Origin: an uncultured Collinsella sp.
GTDB lineage: Bacteria > Actinomycetota > Coriobacteriia > Coriobacteriales > Coriobacteriaceae
DNA length: 64,000 nt
Direction of reading: 5' to 3'
Assembly (NCBI GenBank): GCA_900759335.1
Contig: CAAEUX010000034.1
Span: 1-64,000, forward strand
This document shows, in pieces, positions 9,499 through 16,487 of this stretch. Position numbers and translations under genes: made by a program. Under the pieces are notes generated by a model. It made no database searches and was not told the origin of the DNA. It saw only the letters and a list, made by a program, of their open reading frames with translations. How positions within the stretch are numbered: the stretch's first letter is position 1; each line of letters starts with the position of its first letter.

Positions 9499-9773
9499 AA
9501 CCCAAAGTCCCCTCAACATAAAAAGAGGCCCGTAAGCAACAACGAGCCCCTCCCATTCAAAATATCAGCCAAACACCGCTTTGCAGCGAGATCAAGGCCA
9601 CAACCAAGTGGCCCTACCAGGCAGCGAACGCCCCCGTAACCGCTATGGGAGCGGTTTGGGGCTTTACTCGATACAAGTTCCGCACGAGCCGAAGGCCACT
9701 TAATGTGGCCTTCGTGCGAGCAGGACTGTCCGCAGTAGCGAGCAAAGCCCCAAACCGCGTCCCCCAGTACCGC
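9499..9773 (-). promoter_or_regulatory. Structured valS-folC intergenic leader with competing hairpins
   Basis: This 275-nt spacer contains nested inverted repeats. The outer arms are GCGGTTTGGGGCTTTACTCG (9651-9670) and CGAGCAAAGCCCCAAACCGC (9739-9758). An inner bulged stem, CGCACGA...AGGCCAC with GTGGCCTTCGTGCG, sits at 9681-9718. A short stem, AACCGCTATGGGAGCGGTT (9638-9656), would compete with the outer stem for the same GCGGTT bases. GGCCACAACCAAGTGGCC forms a further hairpin near 9595. The spacer ends in a terminator-like hairpin right before folC. It may be only the valS 3' end, but the layout resembles an attenuated leader. It matches no riboswitch class I can name. Confidence 0.4.
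9519..9552 (-). terminator. Terminator-like hairpin about 20 nt before folC
   Basis: On the minus strand GAGGGGCTCGT pairs with ACGGGCCTC (two-base bulge) around a TGTTGCTT loop and is followed by TTTTTATG. Only about 20 nt separate the T-run from the folC start, so there is no room for a promoter between them. That suggests attenuation or read-through control. Confidence 0.5.
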
Positions 9774-12470
9774 CTACGAGAAGTCAGCAACCTGCGAGTT
9801 CAGCGCCGCCAGGATCTCCTTGAGCTCAGCTGCACGGTCCCTCTTCTTCTGCACCACGGCAGGCGCGGCCTTGGCCACAAAGCCCTCATTGGCCAGCGTC
9901 TTCTCGCAGCCGGCGAGCTCCTTCTGGGCCGCGGCGATCTCCTTCTCCAGGCGCGCCTTCTCGGCCGAAAGGTCGACCTTGCCCTCGAGCACCACAAAGA
10001 CCTCGACGCCGCTATCGACCACGGCGATGCTCGCGGCCGGCTTCTCAACGTCGGTGCCCATGACCAGCGATGCGGTGTTGGCCAGCGGCTCAATCGTGGA
10101 TCGCAGGCTCTCGAGCTTCTCGATGTCCTCGGCACCGGCGCGCACGACCACGTCGAGCTCGGCCTTGGGGCTCAAGCGATAACGCGAACGGGTGGCGCGG
10201 GCGGCAGACACGACGGTGCGGCACAGCTCAAACGCGCGCTCGGCGTCCTCGTCGACATACTTGGCGTAGTCGGCGGGCTCGGGCCACTTGGCGATCATGA
10301 GCGCCTCGGCGCGGTCCACGTTGCCCTCGGCGTCCAGGTCGAGCACGCTCGCCGGCATGTTGTCCCAGATCTCCTCGGTGACAAACGGCATAAGTGGGTG
10401 CATCAGGCGAATGGAGGTATCGAGCACAAAGATCAGGTTGCGCTGCGCCTGCAGACGGCCCTCGCCCTTCAGGCGGGCCTTGGTGACCTCGACGTACCAG
10501 TCGCAGACCTCGTTCCAGAAGAACTGCTGCACGCCGCGGGCCATGTCGCCAAAGGTGTAGTTCTCGATGCCCTCGGTGACCATCTTCACGGCCTTGGCCA
10601 GGCGGCTGAACATCCAGGCGTCGGCCGGCGTCTCCACGACGGGCTCGCCGGGCGTGTAGCCCTCCATGTTCATGAGCAGGAAGCGGCTGGCGTTCCAGAT
10701 CTTGGTCACAAACGATTTGGCCTGGTCGGTACGCGGGCTGTCGATAAGCTTCTTGGTCTTCTTATCGATGTTCGCGTCAAACTTGACGTCCTGGTTGTTG
10801 GTGCACAGCGTCAGCAGGTTGAAGCGCATGGCGTCGGCGCCGTACATGCCAATGAGGTCCATGGGGTCAACGCCGTTGCCCTTAGACTTGGACATGCGGC
10901 TGCCGTCCTTGGCAAGGATCGTCGGGTAGATGACGACGTCCTTAAACGGCACCTCGTCCAGGAAGTACAGCGAGCTCATGACCATGCGCGCGACCCACAG
11001 CGCGATGATGTCGCGTGCGGTGACAAGCGCCGTCGTGGGGTGATGGCCCTCGAGCAGCTCCGGCTTTTGCGGCCAGCCCTGCGTGGCGAAGGTCCACAGC
11101 TGCGAGCTAAACCAGGTGTCCAGCACGTTCTCGTCCTGATGCACGTGATGGCCGCCGCACTTGGGGCACACGTCGGTGTCCTCGGTAAGAGCGTCCTCCC
11201 AGCCGCAGTCCTCGCAGTAGAACACGGGAATGCGGTGGCCCCACCACAGCTGGCGGCTGATGCACCAGTCCTTGAGATTCTCCATCCAAGTGGTGTAGGT
11301 CTGCGTCCAGCGCGCGGGGTGGAAGGTGACCTTGCCGGAGTTGACGGCGTCGAGCGCCGGCCCCTTGAGCTTATCGACGGCGACGAACCACTGCTCGGAC
11401 AGCCACGGCTCCAGCGCGGAGTCGCAACGGTAGCAGTGCATGACGGAGTGATCGAGGTCCTCAACGTGATCGAGCAGGTCGTGCTCCTCGAACCACTTGA
11501 TGACGGCCTCGCGGCACTCGTCGCGGTTCATGCCGGTAAACTCGCCATAGCCCTCGACGACCACCGCGTGCTCATCGAAGATATTGATTTGCGGCAGGTC
11601 GTGAGCCTGACCCATGGCGTAGTCGTTGGGGTCGTGGGCCGGAGTAACCTTAACGAAGCCGGAACCGAAGTTGGCGTCGACATGCCAATCCTCAAAGATG
11701 GGGATCTCACGGTCGACGATGGGAAGCTTGACGGTCTTGCCCACGAAGGCGGCCTTCTCAGGGTCCTTCGGGGAAACGGCGACGCCCGTGTCACCGAGCA
11801 TGGTCTCGGGGCGCGTGGTGGCGACGACGATATAGTCCTGGCCGTTGACCGGCTCGGTCAGCGGGTAGCGCAGGTGCCACAGATGGCCCTTCTCGTCCTT
11901 GTACTCGGCCTCGTCATCCGAGATAGCGGTAGTGCAGTTGGGGCACCAGTTGACGATGCGCTTGCCGCGATAGATCAGACCGTCGTGGTACCAGTCGCAG
12001 AAGACCTTGCGCACGGCCTGGGCATAGTCCTCGTCCATGGTAAAGCGCTCGTTATCAAAGTCGACGGAGCAGCCCATGCGCTTGATCTGCTCGACGATGA
12101 TGCCGCCGTACTCGTGGGTCCAGTCCCAGCAGGCGTCGACAAACTTGTCGCGACCAATCTCCAGGCGGCTAATGCCCTCGCTCTTGAGCTTCTTGTCGAC
12201 CTTGGTCTGCGTGGCGATACCGGCGTGGTCGGTGCCCAGCACCCAGCGCGTGGACTTGCCGCGCATGCGGGCCATACGGACAATGGCATCCTGGATGGAG
12301 TCATCGGTGGCGTGGCCCATGTGGAGCTTGCCAGTCACGTTGGGAGGCGGAATGGTGACGGTGCAGTCGCCCACGCCCTCACGGCGCTTGTAGTAGCCGC
12401 CGTCGAGCCACTTCTGCAGGATCGCCGGCTCGTTGGTCGACGGATCGTAGTTCTTGGGCATCTCTTCCAT
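9774..12470 (-). CDS. valS: Valyl-tRNA synthetase
   Basis: A class I aminoacyl-tRNA synthetase charging tRNA-Val; 898 aa, the normal bacterial length. The HIGH motif appears as KLHMGHATDDS near residue 50 and the KMSKS loop as RMSKSKGNGVDPMDL near 530. The CP1 editing domain lies between them (about 200-390) with the zinc-ribbon-like CEDCGWEDALTEDTDVCPKC inserted. The anticodon-binding region follows. The C-terminal coiled coil typical of ValRS is clear (LSAEKARLEKEIAAAQKELA to the end). The start codon follows AGGGAGAG with 5-7 nt spacing. A 40-nt hairpin precedes the ribosome binding site. Confidence 0.98.
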   Translation of the reverse strand: MEEMPKNYDPSTNEPAILQKWLDGGYYKRREGVGDCTVTIPPPNVTGKLHMGHATDDSIQDAIVRMARMRGKSTRWVLGTDHAGIATQTKVDKKLKSEGISRLEIGRDKFVDACWDWTHEYGGIIVEQIKRMGCSVDFDNERFTMDEDYAQAVRKVFCDWYHDGLIYRGKRIVNWCPNCTTAISDDEAEYKDEKGHLWHLRYPLTEPVNGQDYIVVATTRPETMLGDTGVAVSPKDPEKAAFVGKTVKLPIVDREIPIFEDWHVDANFGSGFVKVTPAHDPNDYAMGQAHDLPQINIFDEHAVVVEGYGEFTGMNRDECREAVIKWFEEHDLLDHVEDLDHSVMHCYRCDSALEPWLSEQWFVAVDKLKGPALDAVNSGKVTFHPARWTQTYTTWMENLKDWCISRQLWWGHRIPVFYCEDCGWEDALTEDTDVCPKCGGHHVHQDENVLDTWFSSQLWTFATQGWPQKPELLEGHHPTTALVTARDIIALWVARMVMSSLYFLDEVPFKDVVIYPTILAKDGSRMSKSKGNGVDPMDLIGMYGADAMRFNLLTLCTNNQDVKFDANIDKKTKKLIDSPRTDQAKSFVTKIWNASRFLLMNMEGYTPGEPVVETPADAWMFSRLAKAVKMVTEGIENYTFGDMARGVQQFFWNEVCDWYVEVTKARLKGEGRLQAQRNLIFVLDTSIRLMHPLMPFVTEEIWDNMPASVLDLDAEGNVDRAEALMIAKWPEPADYAKYVDEDAERAFELCRTVVSAARATRSRYRLSPKAELDVVVRAGAEDIEKLESLRSTIEPLANTASLVMGTDVEKPAASIAVVDSGVEVFVVLEGKVDLSAEKARLEKEIAAAQKELAGCEKTLANEGFVAKAAPAVVQKKRDRAAELKEILAALNSQVADFS

Positions 12471-12490
12471 ATATCTCTCCCTGTCCCGCC

Positions 12491-12530
12491 GGGGAGGAAT
12501 GTAGGCCCGCCAGGGTCTGCATTCCTCCCC
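12491..12530 (-). promoter_or_regulatory. Hairpin in the valS 5' leader
   Basis: Perfect 11-bp arms, GGGGAGGAATG and CATTCCTCCCC, enclose an 18-nt loop immediately upstream of the valS ribosome binding site. The arm itself contains GGGGAGG, an anti-ribosome-like purine run. No T-box signature (AGGGUGGNACCGCG) is present, so if it regulates, it does so by another route. Confidence 0.4.
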
Positions 12531-12624
12531 TTAGGTATCGATTACTTCAGTCTGATATGACTTCGCTGAGGCTTAAACAAACACACAGAATAACACAGGT
12601 AGTTGGGGTTATTGCGTATATATA

Positions 12625-12660
12625 AAATAGCCTCCGACCACGGATGGTCAGAGGCTATTT
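12625..12660 (-). terminator. Rho-independent terminator of clpX
   Basis: On the minus strand AAATAGCCTCTGACCATCC... forms a stem with GGTCGGAGGCTATTTT (arms AGCCTCTGACC / GGTCGGAGGCT) followed by TTTT, about 20 nt after the clpX stop. Confidence 0.85.
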
Positions 12661-12681
12661 GCAAGCACGTTTTTGGCTGGT

Positions 12682-14088
12682 TTACCCGTAGATGCGCTGG
12701 GGCTGTTCTTCGCCCTTTACGGAGGCTTCGGTCACGATGACCTTGGAAACGCCCTCCTCGCTGGGCAGGTCGAACATCGTCTGCTGCAGAACGTCCTCGC
12801 AGATGGAGCGCAGGCCGCGGGCGCCGGTCTTGCGGGCGAGCGCCATGCGGGCGATCTCGTGCAGGGCCGCGTCCTCAAACTCAAGCTCAACGTCCTCGAG
12901 CTGGAACATCTTACGGTATTGACGCACCACGGCGTTCTTGGGCTCGGTCAGAATCGACACCAGGTCGTCCTCGTCAAGCGCCTGCGTCTGGGTGACGACG
13001 GGCGTACGTCCCACAAACTCGGGGATCATGCCAAAGGCGTTGAGGTCCTGCGGGAGCACCTGACGCAGCAGGTCGTTCTCGTCGACCGAAGTGGGGCCGG
13101 CGATCTCGGAATTGAAGCCCACGCCCTTGTTGCCCACGCGATCGGCGATGATCTTATCCAGACCCACAAAGGCACCGCCGCAGATGAACAGGATGTTGGT
13201 CGTGTCGATCTGCAGCAGCTCCTGCTGGGGATGCTTGCGGCCGCCGGTGGGTGGAACGCTGGCCACCGTGCCCTCAAGGATCTTCAGCAGCGCCTGCTGA
13301 ACGCCCTCGCCCGAGACATCGCGGGTAATGGAGAGGTTCTCGGCCTTGCGGGCGATCTTGTCAATCTCGTCCACGTAGATAATGCCCACCTGTGCGCGCT
13401 CGATATCGCCATCGGCAGCATTGATAAGCTTGAGCAGGATGTTCTCCACGTCCTCGCCCACATAGCCGGCCTCGGTGAGCGCGGTGGCATCGGCGATGGC
13501 AAACGGCACCTCGAGGATGCGCGCAAGCGTCTGGGCGAGCAGGGTCTTACCGGTACCGGTAGGACCGAGCAGCAAAATGTTAGACTTGGCGAGCTCCACC
13601 TCGTCCATATCGTCGTCGAACTGCGATCCCATACCGTCGTCAAAGGCAGACACCGCGGCACCGCCCTCGATCACGCGGCGATAGTGGTTGTACACGGCAA
13701 CCGACATGGCGCGCTTGGCGTCCTCCTGACCCATAACATAGGCCGAAAGCTCATCATAGATCTCGTGCGGCGTCGGCACGTGCGTGATGACCTGGCGGTC
13801 ATCCTCGAGCTCAAAGCCCTCGGTCTCGGGGTCCACGGCGGGCTGCCCAGCAGCCTGGCCGTGGTCGTTGAGGAAGCCTGGCAGCTTGCCGTTGCGGGCA
13901 GCGTCCATAAAGTCCGAAGCCAGCGACTCCTCCAGAATCTCGGAGCAAGCGGCGACGCACTCGTCACAGATAAAGATGTTGGTCGGGCCCTTTACGAGGC
14001 GACGGACCTGGCCCTGCTCTTTTCCGCAGAAGGAGCAGCGGATAGGGTTGCCGTTCTCGTCAAAGTTGTCCTGCATGTTACCTGCCAT
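12682..14088 (-). CDS. clpX: ATP-dependent Clp protease ATP-binding subunit ClpX
   Basis: ClpX is a hexameric AAA+ unfoldase that feeds substrates into ClpP. The 468-residue product has the N-terminal zinc-binding domain (IRCSFCGKEQ...FICDECVAAC), Walker A GPTGTGKTLLAQ, Walker B IIYVDEIDK, the RDVSGEGVQQALLKILEGT region, the pore loop GYVGEDVENI, and the C-terminal D2 small domain (ARKTGARGLRSICED). I start at MAGNMQDN, one base after the clpP stop and with AAGGACG upstream; an upstream in-frame extension of 13 residues lies inside clpP and is Arg/Pro-rich, unlike ClpX. The arrangement clpP-clpX with near-overlap means co-translation. Confidence 0.97.
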   Translation of the reverse strand: MAGNMQDNFDENGNPIRCSFCGKEQGQVRRLVKGPTNIFICDECVAACSEILEESLASDFMDAARNGKLPGFLNDHGQAAGQPAVDPETEGFELEDDRQVITHVPTPHEIYDELSAYVMGQEDAKRAMSVAVYNHYRRVIEGGAAVSAFDDGMGSQFDDDMDEVELAKSNILLLGPTGTGKTLLAQTLARILEVPFAIADATALTEAGYVGEDVENILLKLINAADGDIERAQVGIIYVDEIDKIARKAENLSITRDVSGEGVQQALLKILEGTVASVPPTGGRKHPQQELLQIDTTNILFICGGAFVGLDKIIADRVGNKGVGFNSEIAGPTSVDENDLLRQVLPQDLNAFGMIPEFVGRTPVVTQTQALDEDDLVSILTEPKNAVVRQYRKMFQLEDVELEFEDAALHEIARMALARKTGARGLRSICEDVLQQTMFDLPSEEGVSKVIVTEASVKGEEQPQRIYG

Positions 14089-14089
14089 C

Positions 14090-14710
14090 CTAGGCGTCCT
14101 TCGCGGCGAGGTCGCGCGAGGTGACAATACGGTCGATCAGACCGTAGTCGAGGGCCTCGGCAGCGGTCAGGTAGTTGTCGCGCTCGGTGTCGGCCTGGAC
14201 CTTCTCGATGGGCTGGCCCGAGGCGTCGGACAGGATCTGGTTGAGCTCGCGGCGAGTCTTCTTGATCTCCTCGGCAACGATCTCAATCTCGGTCTGCTGA
14301 CCCTGGGCACCGCCGCTAGGCTGGTGAATCATGACCTTGGAGTGCGGCAGGCAGAAGCGCTTGCCCTTGGCGCCAGCCGAAAGCAGCACGGCGGCCATGG
14401 ACGCGGCCATACCGACGCAAATGGTGGAGACCTGCGGCTTAATGAAGTTCATGGTGTCCAGAATCGCCAGGCCGGAGTAAACCTCGCCGCCGGGCGAATT
14501 GATGTAGAGCGAGATATCCTTCTCGGCATCCTGGCTCTCAAGATGCAGCAACTGGGCAACGACCAGGTTGGCGCTGACGGAGTTGATCTCCTCGCCCAAG
14601 AAGATGATGCGGTCGTTGAGCAGGCGCGAATAGATATCGTAGCTGCGCTCGCCGCGCGGCGTCTGCTCGATAACGTATGGCACGAGGGCGGAATCGAACT
14701 TGGCGATCAT
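14090..14710 (-). CDS. clpP: ATP-dependent Clp protease proteolytic subunit ClpP
   Basis: A self-compartmentalising serine protease; two heptameric rings dock ClpX. The catalytic triad is visible: Ser in CVGMAASMAAVLLSAG, His in SKVMIHQPSGG and Asp in ERDNYLTAAEALDYGLID-type sequence. The conserved opening SALVPYVIEQTPRGERSYDI is intact. Several in-frame starts exist (TTG at 14740, ATGs at 14722, 14716 and 14710). I prefer MIAKFDSAL because GGAG lies 6 nt upstream; the choice shifts the N-terminus by at most ten residues. The product is about 206 aa, within the family range. It is the first gene of clpP-clpX. Confidence 0.96.
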   Translation of the reverse strand: MIAKFDSALVPYVIEQTPRGERSYDIYSRLLNDRIIFLGEEINSVSANLVVAQLLHLESQDAEKDISLYINSPGGEVYSGLAILDTMNFIKPQVSTICVGMAASMAAVLLSAGAKGKRFCLPHSKVMIHQPSGGAQGQQTEIEIVAEEIKKTRRELNQILSDASGQPIEKVQADTERDNYLTAAEALDYGLIDRIVTSRDLAAKDA

Positions 14711-14756
14711 ACGCATCTCCATTTCTCTCTTGCGGACCAAATTGGTTCTAGATAAA

Positions 14757-14797
14757 CGTACGGTGCCCGCATGCTATGCATTGGCTGGCACCGTACG
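14757..14797 (-). terminator. Hairpin between tig and clpP, probable tig terminator
   Basis: Perfect 11-bp arms, CGTACGGTGCC and GGCACCGTACG, enclose a 19-nt loop. On the minus strand TTTATCT follows. The T-run is weak, so termination may be partial, or the site may be a clpP operator. Confidence 0.5.
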
Positions 14798-14873
14798 AAG
14801 CAACCGGATAACCGGTGTATAACTTTACCCCATCACGGGCGCACGCATGCGCTCGCGGGCAAGGTGGCGAGAA

Positions 14874-16172
14874 TTACTCGGCGTCCTTGGCGGTCTCGTC
14901 GACCTCGGTCACCTTGGCGTTCTCGACCAGGTGATCGACGGCCTTAGAGCGACGGATGGACTCGCGGACGGCAGGCATGCGGCCATCGGCGATGAACTCG
15001 GCCTTGGAAGCCTCGACGTCCTTGACGCCAGCCTTCTCGAACTCGGCGTTGATGTCGTCCTCGGTGACCTCGATCTTGAGCTCACGGGCGAGGGCGTCCA
15101 GAGCCAGGGACTCACGGGCAACGTCGTTGGCCTGCTTGTGCAGGTCGCCGATGAACTGCTCCATGGTCAGACCGGAAGCGGGCAGCCAGGTGTCCAGAGT
15201 CATGCCGCGGGCAGCGAGATTGGACAGGAAGTTCTGGCCAAGCTCCTCAAAGACGGACTGCTCGTAGTCGGCATCCATCTCGTCGAGCTGCAGGCGCTCG
15301 GCGAGAGCAGAGACGCAACGGTTCTCCTTCTCGGCCGGCAGGCGGGAAGCCTTGTCCTGCTCGATCTCGATCTTGATGGCGTCGCGCATAGCGTCGATGC
15401 TGTCAAAGCCAAAGTCGGACTTGACGAGCTCGTCGGTGAGCTCGGGGGTGTTGCGGACCTTGATGCCCTTGACGGTGACCTCGACGGTGTGGGTCTCGGC
15501 CTCCTCGCCCTCCTCGACCTCGTCGGTCCAGGTGACAGTCTTGACGTCGTCAACGTTAGCGCCGATCAGGGCCTCGTTGAACTCCTTGGGGTTGCTGTCG
15601 CTACCGGCGATGAGCATACGGCCCTCGGCGGCAAAGTTGTCGGCGTTCTCGACGGCCTTGAGGTCGACGGTGACGTAATCCTCGGCCTCGACGGCGCGAC
15701 CCTCGACGTCCTCGAAGGTGGCACGGTAGTTGAGGAGCATCTCGACCTGGTTGTTGATCTCGGACTCGGTGACCTCCGCAGGGGGCATCTCGATCTCGAC
15801 AGCGTCGAAGGAGGAGAGCTCAGCGGCGGGACGCAGGGAGAACTCGACGGTGTAGGTGTAGTCCTCGTGATCCTTGGCGAGGTCGAGCTCCTTGTAGTCA
15901 CCGTTCTTGGTGGGGACGATGTCCAGCTCGTTGAGGACGGCGGGCTCGTTGGCGGCGATCAGGTCGTTGGTGGCCTGAGCGAGGGTAGCCTCGGCGCCAA
16001 GAGCGGAGTCGATGACCGGACGGGGAGCCTTACCGGCGCGGAAGCCCGGGAAGCGGTACTTCTTGGCGGTGTCCTTGTAGGCCTTCTTAATCGCGGCGTC
16101 GACGTCGGCGGCCGGGATGGTGACCGTAGCGGTGAGCTTGGCGTCCTTGACGTCAGAAGCGGTGATGTTCAA
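14874..16172 (-). CDS. tig: Trigger factor (ribosome-associated chaperone, PPIase)
   Basis: Trigger factor binds the ribosomal exit tunnel and holds nascent chains. The 432-aa product has the ribosome-binding domain with the signature KYRFPGFRAGKAPRPVID near residue 40, the FKBP-type domain in the middle (VEAEDYVTVDLKAVEN...) and the helical C-terminal SurA-like arms (AERLQLDEMDADYEQSVF onward). The sequence before MNITASDVKDAK reads AGGAGG followed by AACGTG and TTG; the ideal Shine-Dalgarno spacing points to TTG as the start, giving the family-like N-terminus. An ATG five codons upstream would place the ribosome binding site inside the coding region. Confidence 0.95.
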   Translation of the reverse strand: MNITASDVKDAKLTATVTIPAADVDAAIKKAYKDTAKKYRFPGFRAGKAPRPVIDSALGAEATLAQATNDLIAANEPAVLNELDIVPTKNGDYKELDLAKDHEDYTYTVEFSLRPAAELSSFDAVEIEMPPAEVTESEINNQVEMLLNYRATFEDVEGRAVEAEDYVTVDLKAVENADNFAAEGRMLIAGSDSNPKEFNEALIGANVDDVKTVTWTDEVEEGEEAETHTVEVTVKGIKVRNTPELTDELVKSDFGFDSIDAMRDAIKIEIEQDKASRLPAEKENRCVSALAERLQLDEMDADYEQSVFEELGQNFLSNLAARGMTLDTWLPASGLTMEQFIGDLHKQANDVARESLALDALARELKIEVTEDDINAEFEKAGVKDVEASKAEFIADGRMPAVRESIRRSKAVDHLVENAKVTEVDETAKDAE

Positions 16173-16263
16173 CACGTTCCTCCTCATACTGCCCAGCTTA
16201 TCTGAGGTGCTGGTACCTTTATGCAACAAAGTGTCGCGAGGGCATAAGCCGACGCGGGTGCGT

Positions 16264-16347
16264 TGGTGCGGGCGAAAGGACTCGAACCTTCACGGGAATC
16301 CCACCAGAACCTAAATCTGGCGCGTCTACCAATTCCGCCACGCCCGC
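16264..16347 (-). tRNA. tRNA-Leu (anticodon UAG)
   Basis: The acceptor stem GCGGGCG / CGCCCGC, anticodon stem-loop CCAGA-TTTAGGT-TCTGG with anticodon TAG, a long variable arm (class II) and T-loop GGTTCGAGTCC are all present. The 3' CCA is encoded. Confidence 0.96.
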
Positions 16348-16433
16348 ATGAGCGCACAGACTAGGAATGATAGCAGATACGAACGGCAAGCGCACGCACA
16401 CCTTTTACAAGCTCACGACCTCACCACGAGTGC

Positions 16434-16463
16434 AAAAGGCGGGACGAGTTACCCCGCCCCGCC
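16434..16463 (-). terminator. Rho-independent terminator after the molybdenum hydroxylase genes
   Basis: The minus strand reads GGCGGGGCGGGGTAACTCGT then CCCGCCTTTTGC: a GC-rich stem with a short T-run about 25 nt past the stop codon. Confidence 0.75.
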
Positions 16464-16487
16464 AATTACGACTTGTTCGCTAACCCG

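Noticed and set aside
12491..12530. T-box riboswitch upstream of valS
   Set aside because: A hairpin exists but the conserved T-box sequence and specifier-loop architecture are not seen.
9645..12560. A 971-codon plus-strand frame opposite valS
   Set aside because: Antisense shadow of valS, with no ribosome binding site, domain or signal. Similar long antisense frames opposite tig, gdhA, fdhF and the molybdopterin oxidoreductase are rejected for the same reason.
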